Source: Mycolicibacterium flavescens
GTDB taxonomy: Bacteria > Actinomycetota > Actinomycetes > Mycobacteriales > Mycobacteriaceae
Length of the DNA: 64,000 nucleotides
Direction: 5' to 3'
Assembly (NCBI GenBank): GCA_900637135.1
Contig: LR134353.1
Coordinates: 3,720,001 to 3,784,000, forward strand
Shown here one piece after another: positions 18,858 through 26,154 of the stretch; positions within the stretch are counted from its first letter, which is position 1, and each line of letters starts with the position of its first letter. Made by a program: the position numbers and the translations under genes. Under the pieces are notes generated by a model. The model searched no databases. It was not told the origin of the DNA and worked only from the letters and a program-made list of their open reading frames with translations.

Positions 18858-21001
18858 TCGGCGGGGACGGCGATCCGAGTTGGTGCACTGCAGTAGTTCT
18901 GCGCGCCGACGATCCCGTCCTCGCCCAACTGCAGTCGGATTCGAGCATCGAAATCACCGACGGCGCAGCACACCAACAGCAGGTGCTGCGCGAAATGCGG
19001 CGACCACCGCCGGAAGACGTTCTCGCTGAACCGATTCGATGGGTCTATTATCCGTGGCGCCGGGCCGCGGCCAGCATCCTCGGCCCACGAGGTTTTCGCC
19101 GTGTCCGTCTGGATCGCAACCGCAACCTGATCACGGCCGCCGAACAGAAGAAGCTCGGCGGCCTCACCGTCGGCGTCGTCGGTTTGAGTGTCGGTCATAC
19201 GATCGCTTACGCGCTCGCGGCTCAGGGGCTGTGCGGCGCCTTGCGGTTGAGCGACTTCGACGACATGGATCTGACGAACCTGAACCGGGTGCCCGCCTCG
19301 GTGCTCGACATCGGTGTGAACAAGGCGGTCGTGTGCGCCAGAAGGATCGCCGAACTCGATCCGTATCTGCCGGTGCGCGTCGACGTCGCCGGCGTCAACG
19401 AGCGAACCGTGCACGAGTTCCTCGACGGCGTGGACCTCGTCATCGAGGAATGCGACTCCCTGGACGCCAAGCTGCTGGTCCGCGAGGCCGCACGCGAGCG
19501 CGGGATCCCGGTGCTGATGACGACCAGCGATCGCGCGCTGCTCGACGTCGAGCGGTTCGATGTCGATCCGGCACGCCCGATCCTGCACGGCCTCGTCGGA
19601 GACATGGACGCGGCCGGCCTGGCGAATCTCAGCAGCACCGACAAGCTGCCCTACTCGCTTCGACTGGCCGAGGCCAGCCAGGTTTCGGCCCGGATGGCGG
19701 CCTCGCTGATCGAGGTGGGACAGACCCTCTCGACGTGGCCGCAGTTGACCTCCGAGGTGGCGCTGAACACGAGCCTGGTCGCCGAAGCGGTCCGGCGGAT
19801 CGGCCTTGGCGAGCACCTCCCGTCCGGACGGGCGCGGATGGACATCGCCGAAGTCTTTGACCGCCTCGACGCCCCGGTCGTGCCCGTCGGCGACCACCCG
19901 GTCGACCACCCGGTCGACGACCCTGCCGAGGACCGGCCGCACCGGGCGACGGACGCGATCGCTGCCGCCGCGCAGCGCGCGCCCTCGGGCGGCAATGCGC
20001 AGCCATGGCGGATCGAGGTCACCGCCGGATCGGTGACCGTCGCGTTGGACCCGCGGTTCACCACGACGATGGACGTCGGTCTGCGTGCCAGCGCCCTCGC
20101 GATCGGCGCCGCGACCTTCAACGCCCGCGTCGCGGCCGCCGCCCACCAGATGACCGCACAGGTGCACTACGGCGCCGGTGACGAGGCTTCACCGTTGGTC
20201 GCGACGGTGCATCTCGCGCCGGGCGACGACCCCGAACTCGCATCGCTCTACGAGCCGATGCTGGCCCGGGAGACCAATCGGCGTCTCGGCAACGCCGCGC
20301 CGATCCCTGCCGACACGATCGCGACCCTGATCGCCGCCGCGGAGGCCGAAGGCGCCCGGTTGAGGGTCCTGACCGACCGGCCCGACCTCGAATCGGCCGC
20401 AGCGATTCTGGCCGCCGCCGATCGCATCCGATATCTGACTCCGCGCCTGCACGCTGAGATGTTCGCCGAACTGCGGTGGCCCGACTCGGCCTCGCTGGAG
20501 TCCGGCATCGACGTACGCACGCTCGAGCTCGCTCCCGCGGACCTGGTGATGCTCGACGTCCTGCGCCGGCCGGAGGTGATGGGCCACGTGAGGGCGTGGG
20601 ACGGCGGGCGGGTCCTCGGCGAAGACACCGCGCGCCGCGTGCTGGACTGCGCCGGTCTGGCGGTCATCTCGGTGGGCGGGCACCGTCTGGCCGACTACGC
20701 ACACGCCGGGGCGGCCGTCGAGTCGGTGTGGATCCGGGCCCAGCAGCACGGGCTTGCCGTACAACCGCTTTCACCACCGTTTCTGTATGTGCTCGACGAG
20801 CAGGACCGCCGCCGGGTGTCGCCCGCTTTCGCCGACGACCTCGCCAGGCTGCAATATGATTTTCGGCAACTCGTGGGAACCGGTACGGCTGAGTCACAGG
20901 CGTTGATCCTCAGGTTCACCTACGCAGCCCGCCCGTCGGTCAGAAGCCGGCGCCGCAGTCACTACCGTCGCGACAACGCCGACGGCGTTAGGGAGGGTTA
21001 G
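18854..21001 (+). CDS. moeY: MoeY-like ThiF (E1-like) - nitroreductase fusion protein
   Basis: 715 residues. Residues about 95-335 form an E1/ThiF-like adenylating domain: GVVGLSVG at 107-114 and DFDDMDLTNLNR at 134-145, with the Asp and Arg that bind ATP/Mg. It lacks zinc CxxC pairs and an obvious catalytic Cys. A linker of repeated DHPVDHPVDD follows (about 347). Residues about 365-680 form a nitroreductase-like flavin domain beginning AQRAPSGGNAQPW. Length and neighbours match M. tuberculosis Rv1355c (MoeY) beside the GGDEF-EAL gene Rv1354c. The molybdopterin role implied by the name is unproven. GTG start in a GTGA overlap. Confidence 0.85.
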   Translation: MIGGDGDPSWCTAVVLRADDPVLAQLQSDSSIEITDGAAHQQQVLREMRRPPPEDVLAEPIRWVYYPWRRAAASILGPRGFRRVRLDRNRNLITAAEQKKLGGLTVGVVGLSVGHTIAYALAAQGLCGALRLSDFDDMDLTNLNRVPASVLDIGVNKAVVCARRIAELDPYLPVRVDVAGVNERTVHEFLDGVDLVIEECDSLDAKLLVREAARERGIPVLMTTSDRALLDVERFDVDPARPILHGLVGDMDAAGLANLSSTDKLPYSLRLAEASQVSARMAASLIEVGQTLSTWPQLTSEVALNTSLVAEAVRRIGLGEHLPSGRARMDIAEVFDRLDAPVVPVGDHPVDHPVDDPAEDRPHRATDAIAAAAQRAPSGGNAQPWRIEVTAGSVTVALDPRFTTTMDVGLRASALAIGAATFNARVAAAAHQMTAQVHYGAGDEASPLVATVHLAPGDDPELASLYEPMLARETNRRLGNAAPIPADTIATLIAAAEAEGARLRVLTDRPDLESAAAILAAADRIRYLTPRLHAEMFAELRWPDSASLESGIDVRTLELAPADLVMLDVLRRPEVMGHVRAWDGGRVLGEDTARRVLDCAGLAVISVGGHRLADYAHAGAAVESVWIRAQQHGLAVQPLSPPFLYVLDEQDRRRVSPAFADDLARLQYDFRQLVGTGTAESQALILRFTYAARPSVRSRRRSHYRRDNADGVREG
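19892..19915 (+). repeat. 12-bp tandem repeat in the ThiF-nitroreductase linker
   Basis: GACCACCCGGTC occurs twice in direct succession and encodes part of a proline/aspartate linker exactly between the two enzyme domains. It keeps frame, so copy-number change would only alter linker length. Confidence 0.8.
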
Positions 21002-22848
21002 TGCCCAGCAGTCTCGAGAACCTCGTCACGTCGGTCGCCACGCACCTGATGGGCGTGAACGCCGCGACGCAGGTGGAGGTGAGCCAGCGGGTGCTGGCCG
21101 ACCTCGTCGAGTACCTCGGCGTCGACGTCAGCTTCCTGCGCCACAACGATCACCGGATCCGCGCGTCCGTGCTGGTCGCGGAGTGGCCGGTCCGCCCCGG
21201 GATTCCGGATCCCGACCCGTTGGGTGTGGTGTATTTCGCCGACGCCGACCCGGTGTTCGCCCGGTGCGAGCATCAGAAAGAACCGATCGTGTTCCGCCCG
21301 GAGCCCTCGACCGAGGAGTACCAGCAGACCATCGCCGAGGGCAGACAGGTTCCGTCGACGTCGATGGCCTGCGTCCCGATGTTGTCGGGTGAGATCACCT
21401 CCGGAGTGCTCGGATTCGTCAAGTTCGGCGACAGGGACTGGACGTCCGAGGAACTCAACGCGCTCAAGGCGATCGCGTCGCTGTTCGCTCAGGTTCAAGC
21501 GCGGGTCGAAGCCGAGGATCGCCTGCGCTACCTGGCCGAACACGACGATTTGACGGGACTGTGCAATCGGCGGGCGCTGCTGGCGCACCTGGACGCCCGT
21601 CTGCGGCAGGGACAACCGGGGCCGGTCTCGGTGCTGTTCTTCGATCTGGACCGGTTGAAGGCCATCAACGACTACCTCGGCCACACCGCCGGTGACTGGT
21701 TCATTCGCGTCCTGGCCGAACGGCTGCGCCAAAGTGCCGACGACGGCACGTTCCTCGCCCGGCTCGGTGGCGACGAGTTCGTGGTCGTGCCTGCCGGGCC
21801 GACGGACGTCGACACCGCAAGGGAGTTGGCCACTCGGCTGCAATCGACGCTCAACGAGCGGGTGGCGGTCGACGGCGAGACGCTCACCCGCACCGTCAGC
21901 ATCGGTGTGGCCCTGGGCGAGCCGGGCCGCGACAACACCTCAGACCTCCTGCGGCGCGCCGACCAAGCGGTGTTGACCGCCAAGGCATCCGGCGGCAACG
22001 AGGTCGCGGTCTTCACCGATCAGATGTCGATGGAGTCCGACTTCCGCAACGACATCGAGCTTCACCTGCACAACGTCATCGAAACGGGCGCCCTTCTGCT
22101 GCACTATCAGCCCGAAGTCAACATGCGCACCGGCGAGATCCTCGCCACCGAGGCGCTGGTCCGCTGGGAGCATCCGACGCGCGGCCTGCTCGCGCCCGGC
22201 TCCTTCATCGGGGTGGCCGAATCGATCAACCTGGCGGGCGAACTGGGACGCTGGGTGATGCGGACGGCCTGCCGCGAGTTCGCGCAGTGGCGCACCAACG
22301 GTGTCGGCTGCGACGCGGTATTGCGGGTCAATGTCTCGCCGGTCCAACTGGTGAGCGACGGATTCGTGGAATCGGTCGCGGCGACTATCGACGAGTTCGG
22401 CCTCGACGGCGGATCGGTGTGCCTGGAGATCACCGAGAGCGTCGTGGTGCAGGACATCGAGACCACCCGCAAAACGCTGGCCGGCCTCAAACAGGTCGGC
22501 GTGCAGGTCGCCATCGACGACTTCGGCACCGGCTACAGCGTGCTGTCACATCTGAAGTCGCTGCCCGTCGACACCCTGAAGATCGACAAGGGCTTCGTCC
22601 GCGAGTTGGGCGACAATCCCGGCGATCTCGCAATTGTGCGCGCCATCATCGCGCTGGCCGAGGCGTTCGGCCTGCAGCTCGTCGCCGAGGGTGTGGAGAC
22701 CGAGGAGGCCGCGCGAACCCTGCTCGAACATGGATGCCACCGGGCGCAGGGATTTCTGTTGTCGCGTCCGCTGCCGGGCGCCGAGATGCAGTCGCTACTC
22801 GCCCAGGGACGGGTACCCGTGGACTTTGCCGCATCGCCACGACCCTGA
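21001..22848 (+). CDS. dcpA: GAF-GGDEF-EAL bifunctional c-di-GMP synthase/phosphodiesterase (DcpA type)
   Basis: 615 residues. The N-terminal GAF-like sensor (about 20-165) is followed by a GGDEF domain with the intact motif at 256-260. The EAL domain (about 350-605) has intact EAL at 384-386 and DDFGTGYS at 506-513. Both active sites therefore look competent. The inhibitory I-site (RxxD five residues before GGDEF) is absent; the position reads DDGT. No transmembrane segment, so it is cytoplasmic. It corresponds to mycobacterial DcpA/Rv1354c. GTG start sharing one base with the previous stop, with AGGGAGGG just upstream. Confidence 0.95.
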   Translation: MPSSLENLVTSVATHLMGVNAATQVEVSQRVLADLVEYLGVDVSFLRHNDHRIRASVLVAEWPVRPGIPDPDPLGVVYFADADPVFARCEHQKEPIVFRPEPSTEEYQQTIAEGRQVPSTSMACVPMLSGEITSGVLGFVKFGDRDWTSEELNALKAIASLFAQVQARVEAEDRLRYLAEHDDLTGLCNRRALLAHLDARLRQGQPGPVSVLFFDLDRLKAINDYLGHTAGDWFIRVLAERLRQSADDGTFLARLGGDEFVVVPAGPTDVDTARELATRLQSTLNERVAVDGETLTRTVSIGVALGEPGRDNTSDLLRRADQAVLTAKASGGNEVAVFTDQMSMESDFRNDIELHLHNVIETGALLLHYQPEVNMRTGEILATEALVRWEHPTRGLLAPGSFIGVAESINLAGELGRWVMRTACREFAQWRTNGVGCDAVLRVNVSPVQLVSDGFVESVAATIDEFGLDGGSVCLEITESVVVQDIETTRKTLAGLKQVGVQVAIDDFGTGYSVLSHLKSLPVDTLKIDKGFVRELGDNPGDLAIVRAIIALAEAFGLQLVAEGVETEEAARTLLEHGCHRAQGFLLSRPLPGAEMQSLLAQGRVPVDFAASPRP

Positions 22849-23676
22849 GTGGCGGTATGTCTCACGGAGATTGGCCGGTAGCCGGCGACCGCGCGTATGG
22901 CACGCGACGCCGGACACTGCCGGCGGTTCGGAGGTGAGCACCTCGACGCGGCCGAACCTGCTGGCACGCTGTCCGACGAGGCAGACACGCAGGATGTCGC
23001 CGGACACCGACCGCGGATCGATTTCGGGGAGTTGCACGGCTCCGCTCGTGACCGTGACACCGTGCCGAGCCCGGACCGCCATCGGCCCGTCGGGAGTCGC
23101 GAACACCGCGCCCACCGCTAGGCCCTCCTCGAAAACCAGGCGTTGCAACGCATGGTCGGAATGCACCTCGATGTCACGGTCGGCCACACCCGTGGTGAGC
23201 AGATCGAGTATGGAGCCGGCGAGCTCACCGGAATCGGCGGAGAGCGCACCGATCTCGAGGACCTCGAGGATTTGGCCGTCCGATGCCTGCACGGTCGTCG
23301 CGCTCCAATCCGGAAGCCGGGTCGAGAGGTAACCGAACGGCGTCGCCAGACATTGGGCCGCCCATTCCCGCAGGCGGGCCCCGACGAACGGCGCCACCGT
23401 GCGACCGCTATCGGCGGGCACATGCGAGGGCACGGCGCGGATCGGCACGCCGACATCGTGGGACTGACCGTGCAGCGGTCCCAGGTCCGACGTCATCTCG
23501 GCGAAGAAGTGGCGGGTGCACTCATCGGTCGCGTTCGTACCGAGCCAGTTGTGCTCGGCGACTCCCCAGTCCGCGATGAACACCTCACCACCGAGTTCGT
23601 CAAGCGCGATGGCGTGTGCGAGCCCAGCCGCGCCGGCACCGGCGCACACCACGTCGACTTCGTCGTCCCACTGCAC
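22795..23676 (-). CDS. Short FAD-binding (fumarate reductase/ketosteroid-dehydrogenase-like) protein
   Basis: 293 residues from GTG 23676, chosen for GGAGAAG six bases upstream; a TTG at 23691 is the alternative. The Rossmann start VDVVCAGAGAAGLAHAIALDE is intact. Relatives such as 3-ketosteroid dehydrogenases are about 500-560 residues and end with a second FAD contact (GxYAAGN-like), which is absent here. The protein is either a truncated derivative or a distinct short family. Its 3' end overlaps the c-di-GMP gene by 54 bp in convergent orientation. The catalytic tyrosines of ketosteroid dehydrogenases are not evident. Confidence 0.65.
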   Translation of the reverse strand: MQWDDEVDVVCAGAGAAGLAHAIALDELGGEVFIADWGVAEHNWLGTNATDECTRHFFAEMTSDLGPLHGQSHDVGVPIRAVPSHVPADSGRTVAPFVGARLREWAAQCLATPFGYLSTRLPDWSATTVQASDGQILEVLEIGALSADSGELAGSILDLLTTGVADRDIEVHSDHALQRLVFEEGLAVGAVFATPDGPMAVRARHGVTVTSGAVQLPEIDPRSVSGDILRVCLVGQRASRFGRVEVLTSEPPAVSGVACHTRGRRLPANLRETYRHSGSWRCGKVHGYPSLGE

Positions 23677-24163
23677 CGTTAACTTCTCCAAGGTCGCTGT
23701 GACTTACAGTCCGGCCGCATATCGATGCGGGATCCTGCGCATCACACGATGTTTCAGGCCGTTTTCGAAAAGCTGCCATTGCCCGTATGGCTTTCTCGAG
23801 GGGTTCGCCGATACAGGCAATGGCAACGCGATAGGAAACAACGTGCGCGACGCCGAACATGTCCGGTCGCGGTGAGCACCGAACGCCTGCGACGCAGTGA
23901 GACCGACGGGCGGCAATACGCATCGCCGCGAACCGAAAGTCATCACGGGAGGTACTTTACATACTTTTCGGATGTTATGGGCGTCTACTATGGTCTAACT
24001 ATGACTTAAAGTTTGGGCGTGTCAGACACAACAATTCGACGTGCGCGATCCTGGAAAAGTCAGACGAAAAGATTGCAGAGGAATCGAAGGCGGCGGAAGA
24101 ACAGGTGGCCATCCGCGTTGTCGCACACAGCTAACACTGGAGAGAATTCATCGAACCGGGGAA
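23677..24163. other. Intergenic region before the tandem TetR genes
   Basis: About 490 bp with several short open frames that show no family resemblance or ribosome sites. The right half (23940-24015) is A/T-rich and looks like a promoter: TACTTTACATACTTT, then an ACAT-(9)-ATGT inverted repeat (23959-23975) and a tandem repeat at 23983-24003. I see no convincing gene here. Confidence 0.45.
23983..24003. promoter_or_regulatory. Tandem CATAGT-type repeat (possible TetR operator)
   Basis: GTCTACTATG followed directly by GTCTAACTATG. On the other strand this reads CATAGTtAGAC then CATAGTAGAC. The same CATAGT core recurs in the palindrome at 26103-26127 before the acyl-CoA dehydrogenase pair. One of the two neighbouring TetR proteins is the obvious candidate ligand. 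Confidence 0.45.
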
Positions 24164-24904
24164 GTGGATGGAAGAATTGCAGGGTTGGTTAATTTCAGGC
24201 AAACGAGGCCCCCACTGAACGCCGTTCCCCCACCGGCCGACCAGGTCGATCGACGGTCGGACTCGACGCGGCTCCAGATCTTGCGTGCGGCGTCTCGTCT
24301 GTTCGCCCGCAGCTCGTACAGCCGGGTCAACCTCGACGACATTCTCACCGATGCGGCGGTCACCAAGGGCGCGATGTACTTCCACTTCCGCTCCAAACAC
24401 GCGCTGGCATCGGCGATCGTCGAACTCCGTATGGAGGAAGCGCGAGCCTCGGTCGACGAGGTGCTGGGACGGAGGTTGTCCGGCCTGGAGACGCTCATCG
24501 ATCTGTCGTTCCGGCTCGCGGTCGACGACATCGGCAGCGAAGTCGCCAGGGCGGGACTGAATCTCCTGGAATCCATCGGACGTACCGACGGCTTGCAGCC
24601 CGACATCCTCCGCCGGTGGGTCGAGGGTTACGCGAAGGTCATCGACAGGGCGGTCGCCGAAGGCGACATCCGCGACCAAGATGACGCCGAAGCGATCGGC
24701 CGCCTCCTGGTTTCGGTGTACATGGGCTTACGGCAGACCAGCGATCTCGACAACCCCGAGCGCTTCATGCGCGACCTGCAGTCCGCCTGGATATTGCTGC
24801 TGCCCGGCCTTACCGCCCCGGACCGCATCGCGTATCTCACCGAGTTCGTCAAGCGACGGACCGCGGGCGCCATCAAGACGGCGGCTCCATTGAATGATCT
24901 ATGA
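24164..24904 (+). CDS. TetR-family regulator, butyrolactone-receptor (ArpA/ScbR) type
   Basis: About 246 residues from GTG 24164 (GGGGAA just upstream); TTG 24185 and GTG 24041 are alternatives, and the HTH begins only at about residue 30. The DNA-binding region STRLQILRAASRLFARSSYS...VNLDDILTDAAVTKGAMYFHF with SKHALA follows the pattern of actinobacterial gamma-butyrolactone receptors. The C-terminal domain ends LLPGLTAPDRIAYLTEFVKRR. It is followed immediately by a second regulator of the same type. A small acyl-derived ligand is plausible; no synthase gene (AfsA type) is visible. Confidence 0.82.
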   Translation: MDGRIAGLVNFRQTRPPLNAVPPPADQVDRRSDSTRLQILRAASRLFARSSYSRVNLDDILTDAAVTKGAMYFHFRSKHALASAIVELRMEEARASVDEVLGRRLSGLETLIDLSFRLAVDDIGSEVARAGLNLLESIGRTDGLQPDILRRWVEGYAKVIDRAVAEGDIRDQDDAEAIGRLLVSVYMGLRQTSDLDNPERFMRDLQSAWILLLPGLTAPDRIAYLTEFVKRRTAGAIKTAAPLNDL

Positions 24905-24963
24905 TCCCCGACCAGGCCATCTCCAACCGGATGAGGCCGTCGGAGCATCCGGAGGTACCGGCG

Positions 24964-25623
24964 ATGGTGCGCCAAGCGCGATCTGAAGCCACCCGGCGGC
25001 GGATCATCGATGCCGCGGTGGAGCTGTTCAACGAGATCGGTTATCCCGCGACCAGCCTGGGCGACATCATCGATCGCGCCGAGATGACAAAGGGCGCTCT
25101 GTACTACCACTTCGATTCCAAAGACGCGCTCGCCGCCGCGATCATCGACGAGGGCAGCACGATCCTGTTCGAGGCATTCGAGAAGATCAGCGAGTCCTCG
25201 GCGCCCGCGCTCGAACGCATCATCCACTCGTGTTTCGTTGTCGCGGACCTGCTCGCCACGGACATGGTCGCCCGAAGCGCCACCCAGTTGCGGCGCGCAT
25301 TCGGGAGGTTCAGCCAGGCCAACGCACGCATCTTCGGCCGCTGGCTCGATGAGATAGCGTCGAGCACGGCGCTGGCCATCGAGGAAGGCGACGTACGTCC
25401 TGACCTCGATCCCGTCGCGGTCGCCGAGACGGTTGTGGGATCGATGACCGGGGCCGAACTTCTCTCCAGTTCGACCTCGTCCGGCGCCGACGTGATGGAA
25501 CGCCTCGGGCGAATCTGGGAGATCCTGCTGCCGGCGATCGCGACCGAGGAATCACTGAGTTACTTCCAGCAGTACCTGGCGCGAGAAGCCTTACGCCACG
25601 GCGCCCGCCCGGCTGAGGCTTAA
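24964..25623 (+). CDS. TetR-family regulator, butyrolactone-receptor (ArpA/ScbR) type, second in tandem
   Basis: 219 residues from ATG 24964 (MVRQARSEATRRRIIDAA), the usual TetR start; the frame is open to 24901, overlapping the first regulator. The HTH region GYPATSLGDIIDRAEMTKGALYYHFDSKDALAAAI is close to ScbR-like proteins. The ligand domain ends ILLPAIATEESLSYFQQYLAREALR, similar in layout to the upstream paralogue. The two genes probably arose by duplication and may antagonise or heterodimerise. It converges with the PAS gene (4-bp overlap). Confidence 0.85.
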   Translation: MVRQARSEATRRRIIDAAVELFNEIGYPATSLGDIIDRAEMTKGALYYHFDSKDALAAAIIDEGSTILFEAFEKISESSAPALERIIHSCFVVADLLATDMVARSATQLRRAFGRFSQANARIFGRWLDEIASSTALAIEEGDVRPDLDPVAVAETVVGSMTGAELLSSSTSSGADVMERLGRIWEILLPAIATEESLSYFQQYLAREALRHGARPAEA

Positions 25624-26060
25624 AGTTCGTCGAGCCAGAGTCGTTCGGTCAGATCCTGAAAAGTCGCCAGGGCGACCGGGTCACTACCGCGCCGCAGGGC
25701 CGACTTGCTCATCCTGGCCCGCACGATCGAACCGTCGCGGTGAAGGAGTTCGACCACCAATTCCTCGTGCGCACGCATCACCGAGACCGCCGACTCGTCG
25801 GCGGGCAAGGTGTGGAAGATCTGATGAAAGTGCAGCTCGCGCAGCGCGTCAGCGCTGTATCCGACCATGTCGGCGAACGCCTCGTTGGCAAACACGATCG
25901 CACCGTCTTCAGCGATCGCCAGCACCGGTACCGGCAGCCGGTCGAGCACCACTAACGCGGGCAACTCCCCGAGAACAGCCGTCGGCGATTTCGCAACCTG
26001 ACTGTCTCGTCGTCGCTCCACGGATTCAATTATGCAGTCGCCGCAACGTCCTCGTTCCAC
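25620..26060 (-). CDS. Stand-alone PAS-domain protein
   Basis: 146 residues from GTG 26060; a GTG at 26021 is equally possible because neither has a clear ribosome site. A single PAS domain covers about residues 33-140: LPVPVLAIAEDGAIVFANEAFADMVGYSADAL, then the HRDGSIVRARMSKSAL core and a C-terminal FQDLTERLWLDEL, as seen where PAS domains lead into coiled coils. There is no output domain. It could be a small sensor partner for the neighbouring regulators or c-di-GMP enzyme; this is inference from position. Confidence 0.75.
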   Translation of the reverse strand: MERGRCGDCIIESVERRRDSQVAKSPTAVLGELPALVVLDRLPVPVLAIAEDGAIVFANEAFADMVGYSADALRELHFHQIFHTLPADESAVSVMRAHEELVVELLHRDGSIVRARMSKSALRRGSDPVALATFQDLTERLWLDEL

Positions 26061-26102
26061 AAATATGTAGGAGTGCCGACCAAGAGCGCCCCCGAACTGG
26101 CC

Positions 26103-26127
26103 ACATAGTCAACTAGGTTTACTGTGT
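26103..26127. promoter_or_regulatory. 25-bp imperfect palindrome before the acyl-CoA dehydrogenase pair
   Basis: Arms ACATAGTCAACT and GGTTTACTGTGT around a central A pair at 9 of 12 positions. The site lies 28 bp upstream of the ATG at 26155. Size and symmetry fit a TetR operator. The CATAGT half-site is shared with the repeats before the tandem TetR genes. Confidence 0.55.
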
Positions 26128-26154
26128 AGAGCGTCAAGAGACAGGGGATCGACG

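Noticed and set aside
19892..19915. Possible CRISPR or minisatellite array
   Set aside because: Only two 12-bp copies without spacers, inside a coding linker.
23725..24009. Possible 94-residue gene before the TetR pair
   Set aside because: No ribosome site, no recognisable domain, and it runs through the A/T-rich repeat region that looks like a promoter.
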